Shown here piece by piece: positions 11,875-26,000 of a DNA stretch of 64,000 bases (the stretch's first letter is position 1; each line of letters starts with the position of its first letter). The translations under genes were made by a program, and so were the position numbers. This DNA is from Daphnia pulex (Eukaryota; Arthropoda; Branchiopoda; Diplostraca; Daphniidae), in the NCBI RefSeq assembly GCF_021134715.1, contig NC_060019.1, forward strand, positions 12,972,001 to 13,036,000, written 5' to 3'. The notes below the pieces were generated by a model. The model had not been told where the DNA came from. It saw nothing but the letters and a program-made list of their open reading frames with translations, and searched no databases.

Positions 11875-14800
11875 GTAAGTTCTAATTACCATTTCATTTC
11901 CTCCCGCCAATCGGCTTTTTTTCGTTCGTTTCTCACCCGACGTCGCTCACTCGATGAATAGCGGATTCATCATCCTTCTTGGTAGCTGTTGTGTCATTCG
12001 GTATTTAGTGTTGCATAGTTGTACATTTTTTTGAGCTTTTGTTTTATTTTCTATTCGCCGACAATACCGCCGCTTGTTGTTGTTGTTGTGTACGTACCGC
12101 CAATCTCATCATCCGTCATCGGGAGCGGGAGTGCCTTGGTCCCTTCTGGTGGTGGTGGTGGTGATATAACAGTGTCGCCGCTTATATTCGTTGCCCGAGC
12201 TTGATTTATATCATTATCCGCTCGGTGGGTGCGCTATAGGCAACGGGCTGCACGAGTGCGATGGGGAAACGCCAAAGGCTCTACCAACCTCTATATGCGC
12301 AATATGTGTGTTACTGCATACGAAATCGGCCATCGTCTACACACACACACAACCGATGAATCAAACAATGACAGATTTTGTTTTTTCTCCACATAATAGC
12401 CACGAAACGGAACAAGAATGGAATATCTCACGACAAAGAATTTTCAGCGCGGCGCCATTTTCGTTGGATTATGTAATGCCGTATAGTACTGTGTATGTTG
12501 TTGTTTGGGCTAGATCGCTTGGTGGTGATGGATGGTAGGGACTCCCGACAGAGATCCTCGCTTTTTGACCACCCACACAGGGACAATTGAACGGGGCTCA
12601 GCCGCTCAGCCAATCGAGTGGAGAGAGAATCAAGTCGGCCAAAGATGAGGCGCATTTCCATCGCCAGGCAAATGACCGACAAAGAATTTCACTGCAAAGG
12701 AGAAGAAGAAAATTTCTCGGAACTTGTTTATCGATTGCCCGTCATCTCCTTTTTTCTTTCTTTTTCTTTTTTCGTTCCATCGTTCACGTACGTGGTGGTG
12801 AAGTGTCCGTACATGGTGAAGGAATGATTAGCGTGTCAGGACTGTCAGACGGACAGAAAAGTCAATATTTGGCGATTGACGATGGTTTTCCCATGTTACG
12901 AACGTACCTGTTGGTCCAAATGGGAAAATTCTTTTTTTTTTCTGATTTCTTTGATTGAAGTTTTTCGCTTTTTGATTGACGATGTATTGACTCGTTTGCT
13001 GTTGTCCGTTGCACGCCAGATTCCCTCCATCACGAAGGGGGTTGGCTCAATTGGTGGTCTATTACAACACATTTCCCATTCTTTACATATCCTGGATTTC
13101 CAGCCACGCCATTGTGTCGTAAAAAGAAGCGGGACGTGTTGTTGTTGTTGTTGTTGTTGTTGTTGGGGGGGGGGGGACTTTGTGAATATCATTTGCCCGG
13201 GCATATCGGAAACTCGTCAAAAGGAACTGTAATAATAATAATAATTCGTGCGGTCGTGCATGCCGAAAAAAGCCAAGCCACACAAAGTGTCAGTTTTCTA
13301 TTTTCTCGTCTGTCCATAACAAATAATAAAATTTATTTTCGCCAGTCAGTCAGCTCACGAACTGATTGTTGGTTTGTTCCCAACCAAAAAAAAAGAAAAA
13401 AAAAGGTGTGATGGCACGGCAGACAGTTGTGTGCAGATTAGTGACGTCAGGCGATGATTATTGCAGTGTGTATGCACAAAGTAACTGGGTCACGTTCACA
13501 AGGTCGGCCACCTTTTTTATTTCATGTCTTGTTTTATCTTCAAAGAGAATAAGCCTCGTTCTTCTTTTCTTTCGGCTGTTGTCGCTTCGTTCGTTCACGG
13601 CTGCCTCTCGTCGTCGTCCCACTCGAGCAGCAGCGGTGGGTGGGTGGGAGGTGTTTCCATGATCAAACGAACGGATCCTTCATTGTCACGTCACGACCTC
13701 CGTCTCCCACTCGGTCTACCTCTATACCACCTCGAGGGCTCTTGCAATAAGGAGAAGAATATAAACACAAGAAACTGTAGATAATGCGTCCCGACGTTTC
13801 AGACGGCAGAGGGGGGCATCGTGAATTTTTTTTTTCGCCTCGGTACTTGTTGTATAGTGTAGCGCATAAATTACGCAACAATCACGCAGCAGCAGCACAG
13901 CAGAGTCGAATGTTATTAGTCCGAAATGTTTCCATGGAGAGTACGAGGACCTTTTGACCTGCTTTTTCTTTTTATCTTTTTTTATCTTTTTTGAATTGAA
14001 AAGAAAAATGGAGGGGAGAGACGTGGCGGACAATGTAGACGTTAGGGACACCCAACCGTCGGCCGTTTTGGGGTCGAAAATGGGGCCGTTGTAAGTAAAG
14101 ACGGAACGGAAATCACTTGCCATCAAGACAAACAACAACAACAACAACAACAAACAAGGTATACATATCCCCTCCTTGACAGAATATCAAAAGAGAATCG
14201 AGAGTATAAAAATATATTTTATTAAAAGAAAAGAAAAGGGGATCCTGGCCGGCGCCAAGGAGCCGCACCGTATCGACACCATTTTCACGACTCATGGCGT
14301 TTTCGAGTGGATGAAGTCATCGCCCATCACCCCCCACTCTTTTCGCTATAGCTCGGATGAATTATGATTACACCAAAACAAGTCAACAGCAGTGGCGGCC
14401 CTGCTGGATCCTCTCATGGTCCGATATGGAGAAACAGACGGAGCGAGAAATTTATATTGATAGACTGACAGTACACTCTTCCGGGCCAGCACTGGCGGAT
14501 GGTTGAGGGTCTCCGGGTTCTAGATAAGGGGTGGGAGGGGGGAACCTTTAGCCCAGCACTTCCCGACCCAAACAACCTTGTAATAATGCTAGACACAGAC
14601 ACTGTGCCGAGTGTATAAAAACTTATATGGCACCGGACACACGAAAAAGTGGATGGGGGCCATATCGGATTAACAAGGGTGATGGCAGCCAAGAAGGATC
14701 CCTCCCCACGCTGGATGCCCAACTGACGGAATGGCGATCAAAGCGATAGCTTGTATATATATACTTGAACATTTTTCTTTTCTTTTTTCTCCCTTTTTGA

Positions 14801-17007
14801 TTATTGACAATAAGTAAAAGAACTGCGTGTGTGGATAACCACCACCATCAATCCATCATCCATCGGTGAGAGGGGGGATGTATCGAGTAGGAGGGTTTTA
14901 CTTTTTATTTCTATTCTCTCCATTGTCACAGCGATTAATACTTTGTAACACAATCGTCCGTGTGTGTGTGTGCAGCGCATACCTTATAAGATCTTGGCCG
15001 GCGATCCGTGGAGGACCTTTTTTTCCTATTCCTTGCAAGGGGGGAGGAGGAGGATTCGGAAGCGACAAAAAAAGGATCCCCAAAAATGTGTCAAAACTGC
15101 GAACATTCGAAACCTGTGGGAAATTGGAATGGGGAATTTTTCGGTTCAAAAATAAGAAAAAAATAAATGGGAGGTGAAATCGACACAGTGAATCGACATT
15201 TTTGGGGCAGAAGAGGAATCTTTTTTTCCCGTTTTTGTTTGTTGTTCTCTTCGGCGTTTTGAATTTCACGTTGTCTCTTTTTTTATTCTCTTTCTCCGTG
15301 TCCTTTTCCATTGATCATGACAAACCGATAGCCGAAGAAAAAGAGCGTCGCCATCCAACTCCATTTTTATAGGCACACACGCATCTTTCTTTCCCTCGGC
15401 TATATGCACACCGGTACCTACACTTCATCATAACATATTTATCGGTGATATAAAAATGCGCTAGATCTATTGGCCTAACACAAAAGGGGGGAAGGAAGGA
15501 ATAAAAAAGTGTTTCACGGCCAAGAAGAGGGAGCATTTTTCATCGCCGATAAATGTTTTAATAATAAAAACGAAGAGAATTCCGTACCAAAAGCGCAGTG
15601 CTGGGCAATCGTGCTGGTGCTGGAAGGTGGCAGTGGTTGGAGGATAGAAGACAGGTGGGTTGGGCTGTGATGGGTCTCTACTACTACTACACACACACAC
15701 GTATATAACATGTATAAAAAGAGAAGAAGAAGAAGAAGAAGGAGAGAGAGAGAGAATAATAAGCGCTCCGGGGCACTTTGGGGCGCCTTTTTTTTTCTAT
15801 TTTATTTTATGGGAGAACTCTCGGAGCTTTAGCCTGTGGTATAGTTGCTGACTGGTTGCTTGTGTGTGTGGTTCTCTTCTGCTGACACAAACACACACAC
15901 ACACACACAAGAGAGAGAGAGAGACTCACGCTGCATTCTGATCTTGGCCCTCAGTCAAGCTCGCCAGTGTTTGTCGGCCGCTCCTCCGTGTACATCCTCC
16001 GCTACTGCTGCAGCATCGACTTTGATTTCATTTTGAAATTATTTCTCGAGTGATTGCGCGCTTAATCATGTTTTGAAAACAAGTGTTGATTGTACAAACG
16101 AACCTAACCGGGAATATTTGGAAAAGAGAGAAACAACATTATATAATCAGTTGAATTGAAATCCCACACCAATGAGGTAAAGTTAAATCAAATTTTTGTC
16201 ATTTTTTTTCGTTTCCCCTTTACCGAGAAAAATGTCTTGTGGTCCAACAAGTGGTCCTGTGTCCCGATGGGTGGGTCCCTTCTTTTTTGCGTGTTTAGCG
16301 AGTTACGTACGTGTTAGCGCTCGTTGAGGTCATCCATTATTCGCTCGTGTGAGCAACAGATGAGTAAACCTCGTCTCGTCTTCCACCTCAATTTTCCTGT
16401 TTTTTCTTGGCCACATTTGGAAGGGAAAAAAGGCAGGCACAGGAAGTGAAGCTCCTCATCCCCTGATGATGGTACGGATGAATCCATATTTCTCACCGAA
16501 ATGTTTTCCATGTCAAGAGTTTGATTCTCTTTTTTCAAAAGCCCCGCGCGCCAGAAATATGTCTACAATTCAATTCCCCCCACCCAACCCGAAAGAAAGA
16601 AAAAACCTCAAAAAAGGGGAAGTTCCGAGTTCAACATTTCATCCGCGAATTTCTAACCTTAATTCTTTTTGAATGCCTGGGCAAAGAAATAATCATCGGC
16701 GCGGCTGGCGCATTTTTCTTTATTTTTCTTTTGTTTCTTTTTTTGAACCAAACCGCTCACGTCGCCGTCGTGTCCCGCAAAACCCAAATTCTCCCCCCTT
16801 CCCCTCTCCACTCGTGTCTAGTTTGAATAAGAAAAAAGAAAGAAACGAGTTGTTTAGAACACACGAAAGGCAAAGAAAAATGTTGTGTGTGCGTGTAAAA
16901 ACGCGCGGCTTTGGCTGGCTGGCCTGGCCTGGTGTTGACATCAATCCGGGTCAACTACAGCCAAATAAAGAACGTTAACCAGCAGCAGCTCGGTAACTAA
17001 AAACATA

Positions 17008-17046
<39 letters not shown>

Positions 17047-20000
17047 CTGCTATGTACGCGTGTAATGGGTTCTCTGCAGTACCCCAAATTGTGAATGTTT
17101 TCGTCCAACAACGGGAGCTCGTCGTGGACGTGTTTGTCTTAAAGGAATGCGATGGCCCCCATCGAGTCTATATAATGTAGAATGAGCCTAACTTTGGAAA
17201 AAAAACTATGGCCGCTTCACGATTTCTTGTAATATCCCGACATTCACCGGCAACGGACCGTCCTTTTTGTGTTCTCTCTTTCGAAAATGACGTTACTAAT
17301 AATAAAAGCCAGTTAACCCAGATTTGTCGGGTTTGTCGTTGTTGCTCGCCGTAACCCCTTCACGCCACCCGTTAGAGCTCTTTTAAAAGTCTGTTTTTTT
17401 CGAGGGTAGAGTACACACGTTCAGCCGAAAGAATGTTGGAGGTGCTAGACGAACAACGCAGGTGCTACAATGTGCTGGTGTGGCATGGCCCGTAGGCCAT
17501 GAGAGACACACTGGCTGATGGGCCTTTGAATATTATATTTCTGGGCAGCAATAGCCGAAGAAGAAGAAGAAGAAGAAGAAGAATCTCTGAAAGGTACACG
17601 CATGAGGCGTGCACGAAAGGCAACGATATGACATCATTAGCGTGATTCCATAACGTTCTATTGAATCACGACGGAGCAGCTCACAAAGCCAATCCTTGGG
17701 AGAGTAGAGCAGGTCCTCAATCTTTATCTGATTGGACAAATGATAAAAAGAATAAAAAAATGAGAATAACGTTCCATTTATCCTCCTTTTTGATTCTTTT
17801 TTCTAAAGAAATGAGAAACAATTCCCCCCACCAGCCGCCGCTCTCTCTGCGGTTCTACACTCAAAAGTTTTAAAAACGAAACACACACATTCGTACACAA
17901 CACACAACCTTGGCCTGCATCTCGTGGAAAAAAAGGCGCACAGTTTAAAAGCATCTCTCCTTTTTCTTTTCTTTTTTTATCCATTTTTTGTAGACTGTGC
18001 GGGACACGGCACATTCACGTTCAACCCAAATGGGTGAATTACTCTTTGGCGTACCTCCTTTTTTCTCTTTCTGCTCGGTTAGACACTTCTATTGGGGCCC
18101 TTTTTTCCTTTGAAACGACACAATCACGGCAAAGTGAAAGTGTGCCCATGTCTTCTATCATCTCCGCCGACTATGTGACTTGAACGTTCAAATCTCTCAA
18201 AAAAGTACGACGAGGTACCCGGGCGAGTATTTCTTTTTCTTTCGAGGTCAACGAGACGAGGAGGCATCCACCCAAAAGAATTCGTTGCATATATTTTCTG
18301 CTGATGCTGATGCTTAGCTGCTGCTGCTGTGTCGTCCCCTATGCATTTTCATTTCTATTCGACGGTTTCTTCTTTTTTCTTTTCGGGACTTCTGTAAAAG
18401 GCGTTTGGATTTGTGCGCATATTTTTCCTGTAGGACTTTTTGGCTGTTGGCTGTTGGTGGTAGTGGCAGTGGTGGTGGTGACTATACTCTGCTGGCGGTT
18501 ATCGTGAACGCGCCCCGAAGCGGCGTGCAAGTTGAGTTCCTTCTCCGCTTCGCCCCTTTTCATCTTTTATTCCCTTTTGGCCTTTTTCGTCTTCTTCTTC
18601 TTCTTTCCCCTTTTGCTTCTCTCGACGGGTTGGGCCATCAAAAACCCACGCGCATTTCTTCTTCTTCTTCTGATAATGTTTAAGCAAAAGAAGAAGAAGC
18701 ATTACCTTGTTCGGTCAGTGTTTGTGGTTATGTTTTGAGCCATCTCTAATATCATTTCGGATTCATTGGCTGATGATTCCTGATAAGAATAAGAAATAAA
18801 GGGGAAACGGATGGCGACTGTATAAATGTTGCATTCATCATCTCAACCCAGAAAAGTCTTGGGTCAGAAACCCTTAACCGAAAAATATTTTTGGTTCCCC
18901 CCTCAGTTTTTGTCCATATACATGTCAAGTTTTCTTTTGCCCGGCGCTGTACAACACACACGAGCGGAAAGAGATGCGATAGAGAAAAGATGTTTGAAAG
19001 ATTCCGAAGAGTTTTGGTGGAAATCTGCGTGTTGGCGCTGCTTTTTCGGGACTGGGAAAACGCTCTGCTGAGTTGCCTCGACTTCTTTTTTGGCTCGTCA
19101 TAGAAGTAAAGGCCACGTGCAGCTACTTGCATTTCATCGTGAATCTTAACAACTTTGGCGTGCGTCTACGTACATACGTCTCTCAAATATGTTTGGTGTT
19201 TAGTCAACCGATTCACTATCCTGGAAACTCTGTCACGAGAAAGAACTTGCGGATCCAAAGTTTCATCTTATCTCTCTCCACCGGAATTGCTGGAGAGAGG
19301 TAGGAAGGCAGGGAGGGAGGAGGTTGTTTTGTTGTTAACACGAGAAGGGGGGGGGGGACGAGAGTAGAACAGGAAATTCGAATGTAATCCAAAGTTTCTA
19401 ATACACTCTGGTCCTTTTTTCGCTCTCTCTTTCTCTGTTTGTGGGTGTTCCTATTTCTGTTTGAATGGCGGCGTTGATGTGAAAAAAAGGAAGGGAAAAA
19501 AAAAGGTCCAGGTAACGTGTGTACTACATCCAAACATCCAGTTGAATGGGTCCTCACAAAATCCGGGATAGAATATAATCCCGCCTACGCCATCAGTTTT
19601 TTCCTATTTTTCCTTTTTATTTTCCTTGGCTCGTTTTCACGGTCGATTGAAGATGGCCCTGTTGTTTGTTTGTTTGTCTATTCCCAATTCGATGCTGATG
19701 CTGCTGGCCTTGATTGATGATTCAATGCCTTTTTCTTATTTCTTCTCTTTTTTACTTGTTTACAACAGTCGCCTCAAGACGGAATTGCAGTTTCTACGAA
19801 AGAAAGGCGCCCTGAAGACGGGCGGAGGACACACAACTGGCGACCAGCAGCAGCAGCAAGTTGTTACAATAGCGGCTGGAACAGAACAGACCCATGGCGG
19901 CGGCGGCAACGGCCGATGTTGCGCCCGGTGCCGGACCGGTCTGGGCCGCATCATCAATCGAGGGGCCCTTTGCAAGTCGTGCCGACAGCGAGTCTGCAAG

Positions 20001-23000
20001 GCCTGCAGGGAGTACAACGTGCCAAAAGCGACGGGCTCATCCACTTCCGGCGGGACCGATTGGGTCTGCACCGTCTGCTACAAGACAGCGTGAGTAACCC
20101 CCCAATCATTTGAATCAATCTACAGTAGTATAAGCTATAGTCCTATAAGAGTATAGACGTAGAAGCAATAAAAACGTGGGGGGCACAAGAGTTTTATCGG
20201 TTGTGTGTCGGGATCAGAGGCTGGAAACTTCCTCAATTAAGGGCGGGGGCGTGTGCTGGAACGCTGCACACGTAGGTGACGAGCGTGAATATATAGATCC
20301 AGTCGCATCATTGACTTGCATTGAAAGGCCGTACGACGTGGCACTTGGTCGTTTGATGGGATTTGCGATGGAGTGCCCAGTCAAAAAATCACAAAATAAT
20401 AAAATAAAAAGGGAAAACAAAAAGAGACTACACCGGAAATAATGAGTCACGAAAACACTCATCCGTCCCCCTCGACGGATATGGAATAAAGCGGGGCCAA
20501 GTGCCGGAGCTTATCGAACGTGAATTTGATTTTCCCTCTCTCATTCTTATTGAACGGATCGAGAGTCGCGATGGAAATAATCATCAAGTGGAAAGTGCAT
20601 TTGCCATTTTCCCAACACACGGAATTTAACGAGCCAGACGGACGGGAGAAAATGAATAAAACAATCGGCAATGTGTTTGTTATTTCGTGAGTGGGGGGGA
20701 AAGAATAAAACCGGCTCTCCTACCTGCAAACAATCCACCTCCTTTTCGATTGGATGTTATTGATTAGTGTATATAAGAATCAACCAGAGGCGCCCCCCTT
20801 TTTCTTTTTCGGTTGAAAAATCTAACGGTTTGGGGGCTGTTGTCAGTTAGTTGGAAGGAAGAGAGGCCAAAAAAGAAACCCGAATAATTTCGTGAGTTCT
20901 TTCTCTCTCATTCAATACCAGGAATCTTCCTCGTCCCTTTCAAATACTTGAGAGATCCCATCGACTTGCTCGCTAGTCTCGTTGTCTGTTGATAGAATCA
21001 AGTGCTGCGTGCATCAGTCGGCATCAGTGGGGGCCACTTTGAGGAGAGAGACGGTCTGTCTTAAGACGCCCGCGCGTGATCAATGGAACTGCAGCTCCGC
21101 CCAGCAGCCAAAGACTTTTGAAAATAACCTTAAACTCATTTTCAGTTGAGCAAGACAACGGGAGAAAAAGCAGCAGCTCCTCCTTCTCATGTAGGAAGTG
21201 AAAAAACCTTGTCCCTATTTATCTGATCAAAGGTCTGGTCGGCTGGTCCCGGCTCCTAACTCTGAACTCAGAGAAGATCCACCGCATCACGGACATTCAA
21301 AAGTTCACCACCACGTCGAAGAAATAATATAAGAATAGACGGGGGAGCAAAGAATAAAAAGGAAAAAACCCGTCTGTGTTGTAGAGGTTGTCTGCTGTGT
21401 GCATATTGGCCCGCAGCTCTTTCGACCGTCTGCCGGGAAAAAAATAACGGGCGTCATCTCCCGCAGGGTTTTCTTCTTCTTCTTCACGTTTTTTCCTAGC
21501 CGGTTCTTCTTCTTTCTTTACAAGATAATGTAATATTTTGTAATCATGGAGAGAAAAAAAGAGGGGACCTGAAGATCTACAGTTCGGAATGTCTAGAGGG
21601 TCCTTCCTTTTTGTAACAATCAGGGTCAAGTTACGTATCGATTCACGAAAGTAGTAGTAGTAGCAGTGCCCGTCTATACGATGGAACTTGTGTACACGGA
21701 GATAAAGCAGATAAAAGAAGAAGAGACAAAGTTTCTTCCGGCAACAATACAAAGGCAACAATAGCCACCCTCATTTCTATTAGTTACGTGCCATAAAATA
21801 CCATTAAGGAAATAGAATAGCCCCTGCGTCTTTATTTCTTCCAGCGGAGGAAATTCCTCTTTTATTTTTTTTTCTCTTCTGTCTCACATGGACACACGAA
21901 ATCATCTGCCGTGAAATGAAATCGAAAAACGACGCCAAAATCTTTTTTTCGTGATGTCAACAGCCGCTATATAGTGTGTAAGCACTGTGGTGCTGGATGG
22001 TAGTCTATAGGTACAACATCCTTCATTTTTCTTTTCTTTTCTTGAACAAAGAAATATGTAGATATATGTAGTACCGGCGTGAATTTCCCGGGAGAAAAAG
22101 AAAAGAGGAAGAAATACTTATTCACGCTGCCGTGTGAAAAGTCGAAAAGTATTTCTTTTTCGGACAACTGGCGAACTTAACAGGCCGAAAGCCATTCATA
22201 ACTTTTTTCCAAAAAGAAGAAGAACTCTTCAACAACAACAACACAAATTCTCTCACAGGCGAAAAAAAATGGGAAAACTTCGTTACGTCCAACAAAATCT
22301 CCTCCCTTAAATAGAAAAAATAAATAAACTCTCACTGAAAAAAACGACAGAAGAAAATGGAATTTCTGTGGAAGCCATTGACTTTGATCGACCGACTCGG
22401 TTTAAAAAAAAATAGAAAAAGAAGAAAAAAATTCCCCATGTTCATTTGTTGTTGTTTTGTCTGGTCGTCGTCCTTCATCACACACATTCAGTTAGGTTCG
22501 GCCATTATTCACAGTTATACGTCGAACGCGCCTATAGGGTTTCTAGTCCCCCATTCCGATTGGATGGAACAAACGTCAAATCGTTCAATCATCAAAATGG
22601 CGAGACGACCAGCTGCTGCACCGACTAGTGATGGGTGACAACGATTTTCTGATAGACATTGCCGGGGAAAAAATTCTGAATGATTCGTTGGTTGAGTTAG
22701 AAAGTCGACTTGATTCAATTGTTGTTATCCGGCGGTTATTATTGGGACAATCGCATCCGCAGAATGGAAAGAAAAAAATAACCATTTTGTGGTCTTGGGC
22801 AAATAGGCAAGATGGATGAATATTATTTCTCCATATGTTACACGCGCGTTCCAGGAAAGAAGGAGGAAATAAGAACTAATAGTCGAAATTCCCACGAGGG
22901 ATGTTTATTATTTCCCTGATAATAACTGCGCGACGTCAAATGATTTTTGTCGGACTTGATGACAGGGAAAATTGTTCCGAAAATGTTTTGGTGAGAACGC

Positions 23001-26000
23001 AACTATTTAAAATTCTATTTCCAAAAAGTAGATCGGTGGAAGCGGCCACGGGCGAATGGATGAATTCTTTTATACGGAGGCCCAGCCGGCAGCGGTTCAG
23101 CAAAGACGGAGTCGACGCCGGCGACATTGTGGCCAGAGGCATCCGCCGCAGTTGGACCATATCTAGTAAGTAGAAAATTTTCAAAAAAACTTGTATTATT
23201 ATCAGCGGTCCATTCTTCACGGTGTATTATTCACTTGAGAGCAGCGCAAAAATTATTTGCGAGAAAGCAACACATTCATCATCAAAATGATGATGATGAT
23301 GATGTCTCCATTAACGCACGAAAAAGCAGTTTTTCTTATTTTTCCCGCCACGTCGACTGGAACGTAAAAAAAGAAATCCGGTGAAACAGAGAAAGTGCCA
23401 GACATCTTTCTCCTTCACGCAGCAGCAGCAACGACGTTGTTTGTGATGGATGATGACTGTGGTGGTGGTGTTATTAAGAAAACGGGGACCACTGGGTCCA
23501 AACTCTATTAAAGGTCGGGACACTCTTCTTATTTTCTTCCGGTTCAAAAAGTAGGCGGGAAAATGTCAGACTCGGTTGACTATTCCCTCGCTCTCCTATT
23601 ACATCTTAATTTTCTCTCTGAGCCAAAAGTACAAACACGCAGACGTCTCCGGCTCTCTCTCTCTGTTCTCTTGACTAATTGGCATCCGGAAGCACTTGTA
23701 ATCTCTATTCTGCTGTGTGCTACTTCCGCTCAGCTGGATGGAAAGAGACGAAAAAAGAAGAAGAAAATCCCTACGAGATCTTGATGAATGGACTGCTGGA
23801 TGCTGGCCTGGTTCTCTCATTTTCCTAATGTTGTTTCTCCTTTTTTATTTTTTTTTCGTGCGTGATGAATAGATCCGTCCAGCGCCAAAGAGGAGGGAGG
23901 AGGCATTTCGGCGGAACGAGTGCAAGTGTACCATCAACAACAGTCGCCACAGCTGATGCACGGCCAGCCGATGAGGAAACAAGGAGACCAAGGGGCTGGA
24001 CATAATAAGCCTTCCGCACCGGACGATGAGAACCGACCGCCTGCTGCTGCTGGTGCTGCTGGGCTAGGGAATTCCGGCCTGCTCTGGGAGCCCCGTGATC
24101 CACCGCTGCAGTACAGCATCATTCCCCACCAGCAGCAGCAGCAGCAAACACACAATCACGGTGGTGTTATCAAGTCACGCTTGGAGCCGAGACGCTCGGC
24201 TAGTCTTTCCCAGGCCGATTTGGCCACCTACGAAGGGAAAGTGGTTCTCGGCCGTCTGCATCCGCACTCGAGTCAATCACCTCCGCGCCCGCCGCCGCCG
24301 CAAGACTCGGCCGCCACGCGATACCAAGAGTATTATGAAACAAAGTACGAAAAACCCGTCCGGCGCGGAGTCACTCCCGATGTCGGGCCCGGCCAGCAGC
24401 AGCAACAGCCACCAAGAGGAAGGCAATTGTTACCTGGGATTGATGTCGACACCATCTGGAAATCCAGGTGGAGATCCACCTCACCTCCGCCGGCGCCCGT
24501 CGACGACTGGCTGCCCATCAAACCACCTCAACTGGCCTGGGCCAAACCGGTCCAGTTGCCGCCCATGGTCGAATTGCGGAGTAGCAGAAAGACGTCGCGG
24601 ATACCTCTGCCCGTCAACCCCATGGCCAATCCCATGGCCAGGAGCATGTCTGGCGACATGGATCACATGATCTACCTGGAACGAGACATGCCGGCCGATG
24701 CCCGGCTCATGTTCCGCGAGAGGACGAGGAGCATCGATCGAGGATTGGCCCAGCATCAAAATCAGCATCCGCATCACCACCACCACCAGCGGATGGCTTA
24801 CAAGACGTACGAAGAAGAACTGGCCGATTATCACGGCCGGACGGGCAGTGTCGACCGGCTGGCCAGCAGCGGCACTCACCGAGGCCGACCGAGAACGATC
24901 CGGATGGGGACGCAAAGTCACCAGGTCGGAAGGAGCGTTCCGGCTTCGTTGGAACGACGCCACAACGAAGATCGCTCGGCCTCCAGCAGCCGGAGACGAC
25001 CGGAAAGCGGCGATTCCAGCAATTCTTCCGGCACCCGTCAACAGAGCTCCTCCCGTCGCGGCAGCAACTCGACGGCCGACGTCAGCAATTCCACCAACGA
25101 GTCGTCCGGAGGTGGTGGTGGCAAATCGGCCGCCACTTCCAGGAGCAACAACGTCAATCGCGTCTACATTGACGGCCAACACCAGCAAGAGTTGCTGGAT
25201 CCGGTCGTATTGCGGAATCCTTCCTCGTCCGCCATCCGAGTCACGATGACGGACACTCGATCCCTCAAACGGCCGACCAACAGCAGCAACCGGAGCAGCG
25301 GCTCGTCTCCGGGTCATCCGCAACCGCTCAACGAGTCGTCGACGATGCCCCGGATGAGCAAACGTCACGGGGTGGTCCAGCCGATCGGTCCATCTCAGCG
25401 AGTGACTGGCGTCGTCCAGCCTCAACACCTCCACCACCACCACCACCATCCCGGCACGACGACGGTTTACCTGGCTCACGACCAGCAGCAGGAGCAACAG
25501 CAGTCGTCGCCCGTCCGCCACCACCCGATCGAGGTGGACCCGCAGCACAGCAGCAGCCTCTACCGGAATAAAGCGACGACCAAGCGCATCAAGACCGACG
25601 CGGACGGACAAGGTAATCATATCGAATCCACGTTTATTCATCACCACCACCACCACCACCACGCCGTGCATTCTCAGCTGTCGCTCCTCTTCTTTCACTT
25701 GTCGCCCATCCAGCAAACGGTATTATAATAATAACAATCAAACTAATGATGGGAAACAAAACCCTCCCGCTATCCGGATCACGGCTTATTATCTTCTACT
25801 TTCTTTCTTTTTTTGCGATATTATTATTATTATGATTCCGCTTGGTCATTGAACTGCTTTTTTGCTCCGCTTTTATGATAACAAATACACAACTCACGAT
25901 TTTGGCTTGGCTTATAACACTCCAAAGCTTAAACACATGCGCTTCTTTCTTTGCCTGATTATGATTTTTTCTTTGTGTGCTGCTTATATTCTCCCGTTTT

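Larger units (their letters stand above)
11875..19768 (+). other. btsz intron 1 (7.9 kb)
   Basis: Interrupts the long helix of the Rab-binding domain. Rich in simple sequence: GTT/G-run near 13138, CA/GA near 15885, CT near 17012, GAA near 17557, TTC near 18592. A short imperfect hairpin lies at 17474-17515. Alternative first exons are plausible given the size but none could be identified. No credible ORF. Confidence 0.6.

Noticed and set aside
24481..25716. 411-codon minus-strand open frame opposite btsz exon 4
   Set aside because: A shadow of the plus-strand coding sequence: the antisense of Gln/His/Ser codons yields Leu/Val/Arg-rich frames with no domain, and the plus strand is supported by splice phases and homology.
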